From contig CAYQDR010000063.1 of the NCBI GenBank assembly GCA_964416315.1, positions 1-26,477 on the forward strand: DNA of 26,477 nt. Reading direction: 5' to 3'. Source of the DNA: CAYQDR01 sp964416315 (GTDB taxonomy: Bacteria > Methylomirabilota > Methylomirabilia > Rokubacteriales > DASRDR01). The stretch's first letter is position 1; every line of letters starts with the position of its first letter. The translations under genes were made by a program, and so were the position numbers. This document shows positions 14,771-22,240 of this stretch, in pieces. The notes beneath the pieces are model-generated. The model saw only the letters and a program-made list of their open reading frames with translations. It was not told where the DNA came from and ran no database searches.

Positions 14771-16243
14771 CTACGGAGACTCCCTCGCCCCTCCGGGGGG
14801 AGCGGGCGGGGGGAGGGGGACGCGCGCGAGCATCGCGCGCAGCCGGGCCAGTGTCTCCTCCCGGCCGAGGAGCGCCATGACCGCGAAGAGCGGCGGGCTC
14901 GCGGTCCGCCCGGTCAGGGCGAGCCGCACGGGCTGGGCCAGGTCCACGAGCTTCACGCCGAGCTCGGCCGCGAGCTGGCGGAGGGCTCCTTCGAGGGTCG
15001 CCTCATCCCACGCCTCAAGCCCCTCGAGCCGCCGCAGCAGGCGCTCGAGCCGCGCGCGGGCGGCCGCCGTCAGGAGCTTTCCCACCGCCTCGCGGTCGTA
15101 CTCCGCGGGCCGGGCGAAGTAGAACCGCGCCTCCTCGGCCATCTCGGCGAGCGTCTTGCCGCGCTCCTGGAGGGTCGCGGCGACGCGCCCGAGCCAGGCG
15201 TCGTCCGACGGCGGCGCCAGCGCCGCCCGCTCGAGGAACGGCCGCCAGCGCCGGGCGACCTCGGCGGCGCCGAGCGCCCGGATCCAGTAGCCGTTGAGCC
15301 ACTCGAGCTTGGTCCGGTCGAAGATCGCCGCGGCCGAGCCGACCTGGGCGAGGTCGAACAGCCGCACGAGCTCCTCGCGCGCGAACACCTCCTGGTCGCC
15401 GTGGGCCCAGCCGAGGCGGGCGAGGTAGTTCACCATCGCCTCGGCGAGGAACCCCTCGTCCCGGAACGCGAGGACCGAGCTGGCGCCGTGCCGCTTGCTG
15501 AGGCGCCCCCGGTCCGGCCCGAGGATCATCGGGATGTGGGCGAACGCGGGCCGGGGGTAGCCGAGCGCGTCGTAGCAGAGGACCTGCTTCGGCGTGTTCG
15601 AGAGGTGGTCATCGCCGCGGATGACGTGCGTGATCTTCATCGTCACGTCGTCCACCACCACGGCGAAGTTGTAGGTCGGCGTCCCGTCCGAGCGGACCAG
15701 GATCCAGTCGTCCAGCGTCGCGTGGTCGAACGCGACCTCGCCGTGGATCCGGTCCGCGACGACAGTCGTCCCGTCCGGCGGGATCCGGAGCCGCAGCACC
15801 GCCGGGACGCCCGGCTGCGGTCGCGCCGTCCGGCAGCGTCCATCGTAACGAAAGGTCCCGCCACGCTTCTGCGCCTCCTCGCGGCGCGTGACGAGCTCCT
15901 CCGGCGGGCAGTAGCAGCGGTAGGCCCGGCCCTCGGCGAGAAGGCGCTCGGCGTGGGCCCGGTAGACGTCGAGCCGGCTCGTCTGGCGGAAGTAGCCGCG
16001 GTAGGTCCCGTCGTCCTCCGGCCCCTCGGGGTCCCAGGTGAGCCCGAGCCACGTCATCGCCTCGAGGATCTGGCGGATCGAGTCGTCGGTCGAGCGGGAG
16101 CGGTCCGTGTCCTCGATCCGCAGGAGGAACGCCCCGCCCGCCCGGCGGGCGAAGAGCCAGTTGAAGAGCGCCGTCCGGGCCCCCCCCACGTGGAGGTGGC
16201 CCGTCGGGCTCGGCGGAAAGCGGACGCGGACCGGCTCGGCCAT
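14771..16243 (-). CDS. gltX: Glutamyl-tRNA synthetase
   Basis: GltX charges tRNA-Glu (and in many bacteria also tRNA-Gln). The protein has the HIGH-type signature PPSPTGHLHVGGARTALFNW, LLRIEDTDRSRS, a CYC and GRC cysteine pair in the zinc-binding region, LDDWILVRSDGTPTYNFAVV, HVIRGDDHLSNTPKQ and the KMSKS equivalent LSKRHGA. At 490 residues it is of normal length. The frame reaches an ATG at 16255, but that codon lies in a likely -10 box, so ATG 16243 (MAEPVRVRF), the usual family start, is preferred. The last 15 codons (PLPPPAPPGGARESP) come from a palindromic repeat, so the natural C-terminus was altered. No gatCAB genes are near, so whether it is discriminating is unknown. Confidence 0.95.
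   Translation of the reverse strand: MAEPVRVRFPPSPTGHLHVGGARTALFNWLFARRAGGAFLLRIEDTDRSRSTDDSIRQILEAMTWLGLTWDPEGPEDDGTYRGYFRQTSRLDVYRAHAERLLAEGRAYRCYCPPEELVTRREEAQKRGGTFRYDGRCRTARPQPGVPAVLRLRIPPDGTTVVADRIHGEVAFDHATLDDWILVRSDGTPTYNFAVVVDDVTMKITHVIRGDDHLSNTPKQVLCYDALGYPRPAFAHIPMILGPDRGRLSKRHGASSVLAFRDEGFLAEAMVNYLARLGWAHGDQEVFAREELVRLFDLAQVGSAAAIFDRTKLEWLNGYWIRALGAAEVARRWRPFLERAALAPPSDDAWLGRVAATLQERGKTLAEMAEEARFYFARPAEYDREAVGKLLTAAARARLERLLRRLEGLEAWDEATLEGALRQLAAELGVKLVDLAQPVRLALTGRTASPPLFAVMALLGREETLARLRAMLARVPLPPPAPPGGARESP
14778..14819 (-). repeat. GC-rich palindromic repeat at the 3' end of gltX (copy 2)
   Basis: On the minus strand this reads C-rich, then CCCGCTCCCCC, then GG(A)GGGGCGAGGGAG, nearly the same order as copy 1 in glnE (CCCGCTCCCCCGGTGGGGG). 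It supplies the last codons of gltX and lies just before the histidine phosphatase stump, itself a breakpoint. Confidence 0.55.
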
Positions 16244-16253
16244 GAGATTCACC

Positions 16254-16283
16254 ATTCTAGCGGAACGTCGGCCGGCGCCTCAA
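16254..16283 (-). promoter_or_regulatory. Probable gltX promoter, near-leaderless
   Basis: On the minus strand TTGAGG (16283-16278) and TAGAAT (16259-16254) are 18 bases apart. The expected start is near 16247, only a few bases before ATG 16243, and the more distal ATG 16255 would fall in the -10 box. This argues for a nearly leaderless gltX transcript. Confidence 0.45.
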
Positions 16284-16317
16284 GAAACCGGGCGCCACCG
16301 CGCCGCCCCTCGGGGAC

Positions 16318-16347
16318 TTGACACCGCGGTCCGTGGTGGCAGCATGA
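16318..16347 (+). promoter_or_regulatory. Possible yjbQ promoter (-35 only convincing)
   Basis: A perfect TTGACA at 16318-16323 is followed after 17-20 bases by only weak -10 candidates around GCATGACT. It is the only TTGACA on this strand in the gap before yjbQ. Confidence 0.3.
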
Positions 16348-16422
16348 CTCCATCGCCCCACAGGCAGCGGGTGGGAATCCGGATCCGGGGCGCGGCGCGG
16401 GCGACGGGAAGGAGGTGAGGCC

Positions 16423-16905
16423 ATGAAGGTGTTCCGCGACGTCATTCCGATCCGCACGGAGGGGAGCCAGCAGTTCCTCGACATCACCAAGACCGTGCGC
16501 GACGCCGTGGCCCGGTCAGCCATTCAGAGCGGCGTCCTCGTCGTCAGCTCGCTCCACACGACCATGGCGCTCTTCGTCAACGAGTTCCAGCCGCACTCAT
16601 CAATTGATCTTGGCGGCATCCTCCAGACGCTCGTGCCGAAGCGCGCCGGATACTTTCACGACGATCCGCGCTCCTCCGACTGCGACCGCGGCAACGGGCA
16701 CGCACACCTCCGCACGATCCTGCTCGGGCGGAGCGTTTCGCTGGCGGTCACCGACGGCGAGCCGGCGCTCGGCCGGTACGAGACTACGGTCTCCGCCCGC
16801 CGGAACCCTAGCCGGATGGGACGCCGACCCGCCGGAAGATCAAGGTGTCGCCCAGGTAGAGCGGGCTCATCTCGAGGAACCGCGCGAGGCGCAGCTCGGG
16901 GGTGA
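16423..16905 (+). CDS. YjbQ/UPF0047 family protein, C-terminus replaced
   Basis: YjbQ proteins are small trimers; some are described as secondary thiamine-phosphate synthases. Family sequence is clear from MKVFRDVIPIRTEGSQQFLD through VSSLHTTMALFVNEF, the DDPRSSDCDRGNGHAHLR segment and ILLGRSVSLAVTDGEPALGRYE (about residue 122). The family then ends with about 20 more residues of beta strand (usually an E-x-DGPR type segment). Here that is missing: from about 16790 the frame continues as an Arg/Gly-rich tail to 16905 that is antisense to the neighbouring glycosyltransferase. The convergent overlap is about 98 bases. A very good GGAAGGAGGTGAGG ribosome binding site precedes the ATG. The protein may be unstable or inactive. 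Exact function is uncertain. Confidence 0.75.
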   Translation: MKVFRDVIPIRTEGSQQFLDITKTVRDAVARSAIQSGVLVVSSLHTTMALFVNEFQPHSSIDLGGILQTLVPKRAGYFHDDPRSSDCDRGNGHAHLRTILLGRSVSLAVTDGEPALGRYETTVSARRNPSRMGRRPAGRSRCRPGRAGSSRGTARGAARG

Positions 16906-18616
16906 GCAGCTCCAAGCGGACCCGCTTGACCAGGGCGTAGGGCAGCTCCCCACGGAAGAGCTGGGGGATGCGGGGGTAGTGCCCGAACCTCCGATCCGGG
17001 TTGTAGATCTCGTCCGGCTCGGGGAACCGGCCGGTGAACTTGTAGTGGACGTTGTTGCGAACGACGTACCGCCGGTAGCCATCCTCGTGGAGGACCAGGT
17101 ACTTCTGATCGAGAAACGGCGTGGTCCGGTACTCCGCGGGCACGAACACATAGTTGCTGACCGACAGGATCTCGGCGGGCGGGACGTGCCGCCGGAGCCA
17201 CTCCCCCGCGATCTCGCGCGTGTCGCGGACGTAGTAGGACTGCACGGAGCCGACGTGCGCCAGGAGGTAGAGGGTCACCCCCGCCAGCAGCGCGGGGCCG
17301 GGGTCGAGCCGGCCGGCCAGGCGGTGCCGGAGGGCCTGGAAGCCCCGGGCGGCGAGCATCGCGACGAACGGGACGAGCGTCACGGCGTAGTGCGGGGACG
17401 GGATCCTCAGCAGCGTCATCTGCCCGAAGGCCACGGCCAGGGCCAGGACGAGGGGGAATCGATCGTCGGACAGCGCAGCGCGGACCGCCCACGGAGACCG
17501 CGGGAGCGCGCGCCAGAGGGCGTAGGCCGCCAGGAGAAAGAGCGGCAGGCTCACCCCGAGCAGGATGAAGCCCAGGTACATCGGGACATGGACGAGCCGG
17601 GAATAGGAGGGCGGGGCGAGCAGGAACGCCGCGAGCCGGCGGCTCGCCCCGAGCGTCTCGGGGGTGAAGGTGAAGCCACCCAGCAAGAAGAAGGTGCCGC
17701 CCATGGCGAGTACGGCGCCCAGGGCGCTCGCGAGCCGCCGCGGCGACCGGGCCACCGCCACCGCGAGCGGGATGACAGTGACGTTGACGAACTTCATGGC
17801 CCAGGCCGCCCCGGCAGCCAGGGCGGCGACGAGGAGGTGGCCCGGGCGCCCCCGACGCGAGGCCAGGAGCGAGGCGTAGAGTGACGCGTAGAGCCAGAAC
17901 GTAGCCGGGCCGTCCTGCTTGGCGATGTGGCTCATCGTGACGTGGAGGTCGGAGAGGGCCAGGAAGTACGCCGCGAGTAGCGCCGTGCCGCGGTCCCGGA
18001 AGAACTCCCGTGTCAGGAAGAAGATGAGCACCACCGTCGCCACGCCGTAGAGGAGCGCGACGCTTCGGCCGGCGAAGAACCAGAAGAGCCTCGACCGCGC
18101 GACGGGCTCCAGGTCGAAGAGCCTGAGGGCATACCAGGCGAAGGCGATGTGCGCGCCGAGCCCGGGGGGCGTGGGGTCCAGGGGGTCGAGCCGGCGGTTC
18201 AGGATCCGGACGGCGATCCCCTCCCCGTAGTGAGCCTCGTCCATGCTCAGGTGGGGGATGGACAGCACGCCGAAGAGCCGGTAGCCCCAGAAGAGCCCGG
18301 GCACCCGCGCGGCCGTCGCGACGAGGATGATCAGGAGGAGGCTCACCACGAGGGCGCGCTGCCCCGCCACCCGGTCGCCGGGCGCGGGACCCCGCCGGCG
18401 CGGGACCCCCTGAAGGGTCCATCGGATGGCCCCGAGCGCGACGAGGAGCGCGACGGGGTTCGTGAGGTGGTGCGCCGAGACCTCGATCCCGAGGAGACGG
18501 AACGAAAACCCGCCCGTCAGGAGGATGAGGAGGCTCCACCCCGCCAGCGCGGCGCAGAGGAGGTCCAGCGCTGCGACAAGCCGCCTTCGCCAGGCTTCAG
18601 GTGTGCCGGTCGTCAT
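16808..18616 (-). CDS. GT-C family integral membrane glycosyltransferase (PMT/ArnT-like)
   Basis: Such enzymes take a sugar from a polyprenyl-phosphate donor and attach it to lipid, glycan or protein on the outer face of the inner membrane. The 602-residue protein has about eleven hydrophobic helices. The first outer loop after about residue 105 holds RVPGLFWG...LSMDEAHYGEG with an acidic Asp126-Glu127 pair, the expected catalytic position. HVTMSHIAKQDGPATFWLY follows in a later loop, again like PMT/ArnT enzymes. A soluble tail of about 130 residues ends the protein (YVFVPAEYRTTPFLD). It lies downstream of a UbiA-type lipid-carrier enzyme, which could supply its donor. Acceptor and sugar are unknown. 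The 3' end runs into truncated yjbQ. Confidence 0.8.
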   Translation of the reverse strand: MTTGTPEAWRRRLVAALDLLCAALAGWSLLILLTGGFSFRLLGIEVSAHHLTNPVALLVALGAIRWTLQGVPRRRGPAPGDRVAGQRALVVSLLLIILVATAARVPGLFWGYRLFGVLSIPHLSMDEAHYGEGIAVRILNRRLDPLDPTPPGLGAHIAFAWYALRLFDLEPVARSRLFWFFAGRSVALLYGVATVVLIFFLTREFFRDRGTALLAAYFLALSDLHVTMSHIAKQDGPATFWLYASLYASLLASRRGRPGHLLVAALAAGAAWAMKFVNVTVIPLAVAVARSPRRLASALGAVLAMGGTFFLLGGFTFTPETLGASRRLAAFLLAPPSYSRLVHVPMYLGFILLGVSLPLFLLAAYALWRALPRSPWAVRAALSDDRFPLVLALAVAFGQMTLLRIPSPHYAVTLVPFVAMLAARGFQALRHRLAGRLDPGPALLAGVTLYLLAHVGSVQSYYVRDTREIAGEWLRRHVPPAEILSVSNYVFVPAEYRTTPFLDQKYLVLHEDGYRRYVVRNNVHYKFTGRFPEPDEIYNPDRRFGHYPRIPQLFRGELPYALVKRVRLELLTPELRLARFLEMSPLYLGDTLIFRRVGVPSG

Positions 18617-18681
18617 CCCCGGCGTTTGAGCTTTCGCGGATGATGAAGCCGAGCCGCGGGCCGGTCGTCTCAGCGGGCCGT

Positions 18682-18765
18682 CTAGAGCAGGGCGACGACC
18701 GTCGCCGCCCGGAGGGCGACGTCCACCAGCCGGGCGCGGTCGGTGAGGAGATGCTCCGAGGGGTT
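18682..18765 (-). pseudogene. Duplicated 3' end of ubiA (27-codon remnant)
   Basis: Minus-strand codons from 18765 read NPSEHLLTDRARLVDVALR then AATVVALL and TAG. The intact ubiA at 19435-20322 ends NPSEHLLTDRALLLAVALW, AATVVALLYTVR. At DNA level 18684-18765 matches 19449-19530 with about 14 mismatches in 82 bases and no gaps. Upstream of NPSE the two copies share nothing (here the frame reads AIPKVAEGIR). The copy has lost the last four codons and has no start. It sits between the MNT gene and the glycosyltransferase; both repeats have the same orientation and bracket the HEPN-MNT pair. Confidence 0.8.
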
Positions 18766-18803
18766 CCGAATCCCTTCAGCCACTTTGGGAATCGCCTCGG
18801 CGC

Positions 18804-19163
18804 TCAGGCCCCATGGACCCAGACTGCTTCCCGGAGGACGACCTGAACGAACCGCCCCGCCTCAGCCAGGGCACGCCACTCCTCGGCCGTGTACACGAGC
18901 ACGTCGGCGGGGACCGGCAGGTCGGTGGTATCCCAGCGCGCGGGCCGGCGCTCGAAGGGCTCGTCCGCGCGCTGGACGATCACGACGATGTCGAGGTCGC
19001 TGCCCGGGCCCCAGTCGCCCCGCGCGTAGGAGCCGAAGTACCCGATCTGGAGCGTTTCCGGACGCGCGGCGGCCACCTGCGCGGCCCAGCGGCGCACTGC
19101 CCGGTCCACCTCGACGCGGTCAGGCCATTTGAGAACGGACGAACTCAGTGACCTCACGGGCAT
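18804..19163 (-). CDS. MNT-type nucleotidyltransferase (antitoxin of a HEPN-MNT pair)
   Basis: Minimal nucleotidyltransferases of HEPN-MNT pairs silence the HEPN RNase, in studied cases by AMPylating it. The catalytic signature is intact: GSYARGDWGPGSDLDIVV at 44-61 with Gly44-Ser45 and the Asp56/Asp58 metal pair, and a third acidic strand at DVLVY. The family-typical opening SSVLKWPDRVEVDRAV supports a start at ATG 19163 or GTG 19157; the longer frame to 19340 is antisense-like Arg/Ser-rich sequence. At 119 residues it is full length. The start overlaps the end of the HEPN gene by about 44 bases. The antitoxin appears complete while the toxin does not. Confidence 0.8.
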   Translation of the reverse strand: MPVRSLSSSVLKWPDRVEVDRAVRRWAAQVAAARPETLQIGYFGSYARGDWGPGSDLDIVVIVQRADEPFERRPARWDTTDLPVPADVLVYTAEEWRALAEAGRFVQVVLREAVWVHGA

Positions 19164-19383
19164 AGCGGATCGCGTCCTCGCTTTGCAAGGGGCCGTAGTG
19201 CTCAAACGGTGCGCCCGCCGGATGGGCGTTGGGATATAGCGGCGGGATGAAGAACGTATCCAGCACGCGGCCCTTCTCCACCAGGTCCCGGGGCACGAGC
19301 ACCGGCGCCGGCAGCTCGACCAGGAGCTTGGCGATGACATGGCCCCAGGCTTCCTGGCCCCGATGGAGGTGCAACGCCTTCAC
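19120..19383 (-). CDS. HEPN domain protein, N-terminally truncated and missing the motif Arg
   Basis: HEPN toxins of HEPN-MNT pairs are four-helix RNases with an RxxxxH active motif. This frame reads KALHLHRGQEAWGH, VEKGRVLDTFFIPPLYPNAH and HYGPLQSEDAIRYAREV, which I recognise from full-length HEPN proteins of about 130 residues. The first 40-odd residues are missing: homologous sequence (AASRQGAEKAV) continues upstream of GTG 19383, but the frame begins directly after the ubiA TAG at 19435-19437, in the same frame. No good start exists, so translation would need the GTG or re-initiation after ubiA. The motif position usually has Arg (RYPNxH), but here Leu49 (LYPNAH), so RNase activity is probably lost. 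Likely a decaying toxin. Confidence 0.65.
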   Translation of the reverse strand: MKALHLHRGQEAWGHVIAKLLVELPAPVLVPRDLVEKGRVLDTFFIPPLYPNAHPAGAPFEHYGPLQSEDAIRYAREVTEFVRSQMA

Positions 19384-19434
19384 GGCCTTCTCCGCGCCCT
19401 GCCGCGACGCTGCAAGCGGCCCGAGCCCTGCTGG

Positions 19435-20322
19435 CTATCGCACCGTGTACAGGAGGGCGACCACCGTCGCCGCCCAGAGGGCGACGGCCAGGAGCAGGGC
19501 ACGGTCCGTCAGCAGGTGCTCCGAGGGGTTGCCCCCGAGGTCCCGCCGATACATCAGGTACAGGTAGCGGAAGATCCCGTAGAGGACGAACGGGAAGGTG
19601 AGCGGGAGCTGCGTCGTCCCGAGGCGCGCGGCCGTCTCCGGCGAGACCGTATAGAGCGCGTAGGCCATCAGGGTGGACGCGGTCACGACCGCGATCATCT
19701 GGTCGAGGAGCTCCGGCGAGTACTCCGAGAGGATCGGCCGGTGGCCTGCGGCCCCCTCCTCGAGGCCGAGCAGCTCGTGCCGGCGCTTCCCGAAGGTGAG
19801 GAACAGCGCCAGCAGGATCGTGCAGAGCAGGAGCCAGTGGGAGAACTCCGCGTCGATCACCACCACGCCGGCCAGCGCGCGGAGCACGAAGCCGGCGGCG
19901 ATGACGAGCGCGTCCAGGATCACGACGTGCTTGAGGCCGGCAGAGTACGCGGTGAGCAACCCGGCGTAGGCGAGCGCCACCCCCGCGAGCCGGCCCGAGA
20001 GGGCGAACGCCCCCATGGCGCCCAACGCCAGGAGCCCGAAGGCGGCGCCGAGCGCGAGGCCAGGACGCAGCCGGCCCGACGCCACGGGGCGATCCCGCTT
20101 CTGCGGGTGGGCCCGGTCGCGTTCGGCGTCGAGGACGTCGTTGACGAGGTACATGCTGGAGGACAGGGCACAGAAGAGCACGAAGGTCAGGACGACGCGC
20201 CCGACCAGCGCGGGGCGATGGAGGCTCTGGGAGAAGATCAGCCCGGCGAAGACGAGGAGGTTCTTCGTCCACTGCCGCGGCCGGAGGGACGTGAGGAGGT
20301 CGGCGATCACGCGACCACCCAT
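19435..20322 (-). CDS. UbiA family prenyltransferase, probable decaprenyl-phosphate phosphoribosyltransferase
   Basis: These membrane enzymes transfer 5-phosphoribose from PRPP to decaprenyl phosphate, making a lipid-linked pentose donor (Rv3806c type). The 295-residue protein has nine hydrophobic helices, the first aspartate-rich motif NDVLDAERDRAHPQKRDRPVASG region (61-83, Asp62, Asp65, Asp69), which matches the phosphoribosyltransferase subgroup by its HPxKRxRPVASG, the loop LTFGKRRHELLGL and YSPELLDQM. The ATG is 17 bases after the stop of the adjacent SDR gene's coding end on this strand's operon side. Its last 82 bases are repeated at 18684-18765. No DprE1/DprE2-like epimerase genes are here, so arabinose formation is not shown. 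It could instead make another prenyl product, but the motif favours PRPP. Confidence 0.8.
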   Translation of the reverse strand: MGGRVIADLLTSLRPRQWTKNLLVFAGLIFSQSLHRPALVGRVVLTFVLFCALSSSMYLVNDVLDAERDRAHPQKRDRPVASGRLRPGLALGAAFGLLALGAMGAFALSGRLAGVALAYAGLLTAYSAGLKHVVILDALVIAAGFVLRALAGVVVIDAEFSHWLLLCTILLALFLTFGKRRHELLGLEEGAAGHRPILSEYSPELLDQMIAVVTASTLMAYALYTVSPETAARLGTTQLPLTFPFVLYGIFRYLYLMYRRDLGGNPSEHLLTDRALLLAVALWAATVVALLYTVR

Positions 20323-20339
20323 CGGCGCGGGCGTCGGTC

Positions 20340-21269
20340 TCAGCCCGCGAACGCCGCGACCGTGCGGCGGAGCCCCTCCCTGAACCCGATGGCTGGCGCG
20401 TAGCCCAGGCGCGCGCGGGCCCGAGAGATGTCCGCCTGGGTGTCCCGCACGTCACCGCGACGCGGCGGCGTGTGGCGGCGCGGCAGCCCCCGCCCGAGGA
20501 TCTCCTCGAGGCAGGTCGCGATCTCGAGGACGGCCAGCCGCTCGCCACAGGCCACATTGAACACCTCTCCGGCGACCCCCGGGGCCTCGGCCGCGGCCAG
20601 GTTCGCGTCCACGACGTTCGCGACGTACGTGAAGTCCCGCGTCTGCTTTCCGTCGCCGTGGACCTCGAGTGGCTCCCCGCGCCGCCCTGCCAGGATGAAC
20701 CGGGCGATCACCGCGGCGTACTCCGAGTTCGGGTCCTGGCGCGGCCCGAACACGTTGAAATAGCGGAGCGAGACCGTCTCCAGGCCGTAGTGACGGGCGA
20801 AGTTCGCGCAGTAGTGCTCGCCGATCAGCTTGGAGGCGCCGTACGGGGAGATCGGCTGCGGGCGCTGCTCCTCGTGGAGCGGCAGGACGGGCTGGTCCCC
20901 GTACACCGACGACGAGGAGGCGAAGACCAGGCGCCGGACGCCGGCCTCGCGCGCCGCGAGGAGGAGCCGCATCGTCCCGGTCGCGTTGACGTCGTGGTAG
21001 GCGAACGGGTCCTCGACCGAGCGCGGGACCGAGCGGAGGGCCGCCTGGTGGAAGACCACCTCGACCCCGGCCACCGCGCGCTGGAGGACGTTCGGGTTCC
21101 GGATGTCCCCCGCGACCACCTCGAGGGCGGGGTGGCTCGGCAGGAACTCGCGGTGGCCGCTCGAGAAGTCGTCGAGGACCCGAACGCGACGCCCCCGCGC
21201 GAGCAGGGCCTCGACGAGGTGCGAGCCGATGAACCCAGCCCCGCCGGTCACGAGCGCGAGGCGGTCCAT
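20340..21269 (-). CDS. NAD-dependent sugar epimerase (GalE/WbpP-like SDR)
   Basis: Extended SDR enzyme acting on a nucleotide-sugar. The 309-residue protein has the NAD motif GGAGFIGSHL (9-18), DD at 33-34 for NAD specificity, the SSSSVYGD segment with catalytic Ser and the Tyr143-xxx-Lys147 pair (YGASK). RYFNVFGPRQDPNSEYAAVI and VHGDGKQTRDFTYV follow the pattern of UDP-glucose/UDP-N-acetylglucosamine 4-epimerases. The ATG overlaps the stop of the previous gene by one base (TAATG). In this operon it would interconvert a sugar made by the upstream dehydrogenase or its substrate. Substrate cannot be fixed from sequence. Confidence 0.85.
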   Translation of the reverse strand: MDRLALVTGGAGFIGSHLVEALLARGRRVRVLDDFSSGHREFLPSHPALEVVAGDIRNPNVLQRAVAGVEVVFHQAALRSVPRSVEDPFAYHDVNATGTMRLLLAAREAGVRRLVFASSSSVYGDQPVLPLHEEQRPQPISPYGASKLIGEHYCANFARHYGLETVSLRYFNVFGPRQDPNSEYAAVIARFILAGRRGEPLEVHGDGKQTRDFTYVANVVDANLAAAEAPGVAGEVFNVACGERLAVLEIATCLEEILGRGLPRRHTPPRRGDVRDTQADISRARARLGYAPAIGFREGLRRTVAAFAG

Positions 21270-22240
21270 TACTGCCGGCCGGTCTCGTGCAGGAAGGCGA
21301 TCACGCGGCGAAGCGTCTCGTCGAGCGAGACCCGGGGCCGGTAGCCGATCGCCCGCTCGATCTTGTGGAGGTCGGGCACCCGGCGACGGAGGTCCTCGAA
21401 GCCGGGCTGGTAGGCCTCGTCGTAGGGAACGTGGACGATCGGCGACGGGCTTCCCGTCAGCGCCTTGACGCGCTCGGCGAGCTGGGCAATCGTCACCTCC
21501 TCCGCGGCGCCGACGTTGAAGACGTGGCCCGGGGTCTCGGGGCTCAGCGAGAGGGCGATCGTCGCCCGCACGGCGTCCTCCACGTCCGTGAAGCAGCGCG
21601 ACTGCCGGCCGTCCCCGTAGACGGTGATGGGCTGGCTGTCGAGCGCCTGGCGGACGAAGCGGGGCACCACCATCCCGTACCGCCCCGTCTGGCGCGGCCC
21701 GACCGTGTTGAAGAAGCGCAGGATCACGACCGGCAGCCTCCGCTCCCGGTGGTAGGCGAGCCCCAGAAACTCGTCGATCGCCTTGGAACCCGCGTAGCTC
21801 CAGCGGCTCTTTGTCGTGGGCCCGAGGATCCGGTCGTCATCCTCGGACAGCGGGACGCGGTCGTTCTTCCCGTAGACCTCGGAGGTCGAGGCGAGGACCA
21901 CCCGCGTGAGCCGGTGGGCCGCCGCCCGGAGGACCATCTCCGTGCCGACGATGTTCGTCTCGATCGTCTCGACGGGGCGCTCGAGGATGAGCCGCACGCC
22001 GACCGCCGCCGCCAGGTGGTACACCACGTCGGCGTCCGCCGTGAGCTTCTGGACGAGCGCCTCGTCCTTCACCGAGCCGACGGCGAGCGTGAAGCGCGAG
22101 TGGCCCTGGACCCCCTGGAGGTTCTCGAGCCGGCCCGTCGAGAGGTCGTCCAGGACGACGACGTCCTGGCCCGCGGCGAGGAGGGCTTCGGTGAGGTGCG
22201 AGCCGATGAAGCCCGCCCCGCCGGTGACCAGGGCCTTCAC
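21269..22240 (-). CDS. NAD-dependent epimerase/dehydratase (SDR)
   Basis: Second extended SDR of the sugar operon, 323 residues. The Rossmann motif GGAGFIGSHLTEALL (7-21), DDLSTG at 31-36, the ASTSEVYG segment and Tyr149-xxx-Lys153 (YAGSK) are intact. RWSYAGSKAIDEFLGLAYHRE and RFFNTVGPRQTGRYGMVVPRF are close in style to UDP-glucuronate decarboxylases and GDP-mannose 4,6-dehydratase annotations. The GTG at 22240 is chosen because it overlaps the upstream stop (CTGTGA) and sits right at the fold start; the longer frame is a shadow. A decarboxylase turning a UDP-hexuronate into a UDP-pentose would fit the upstream dehydrogenase. This is inference. Confidence 0.83.
   Translation of the reverse strand: MKALVTGGAGFIGSHLTEALLAAGQDVVVLDDLSTGRLENLQGVQGHSRFTLAVGSVKDEALVQKLTADADVVYHLAAAVGVRLILERPVETIETNIVGTEMVLRAAAHRLTRVVLASTSEVYGKNDRVPLSEDDDRILGPTTKSRWSYAGSKAIDEFLGLAYHRERRLPVVILRFFNTVGPRQTGRYGMVVPRFVRQALDSQPITVYGDGRQSRCFTDVEDAVRATIALSLSPETPGHVFNVGAAEEVTIAQLAERVKALTGSPSPIVHVPYDEAYQPGFEDLRRRVPDLHKIERAIGYRPRVSLDETLRRVIAFLHETGRQ

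Noticed and set aside
12763..14880. Plus-strand open frame of 705 codons opposite the cotransporter
   Set aside because: Antisense shadow; the minus strand shows membrane helices and NPT motifs.
18684..19530. Insertion sequence or integrase-borne island
   Set aside because: No transposase or integrase, and no terminal inverted repeats; only direct repeats of the ubiA end are seen.
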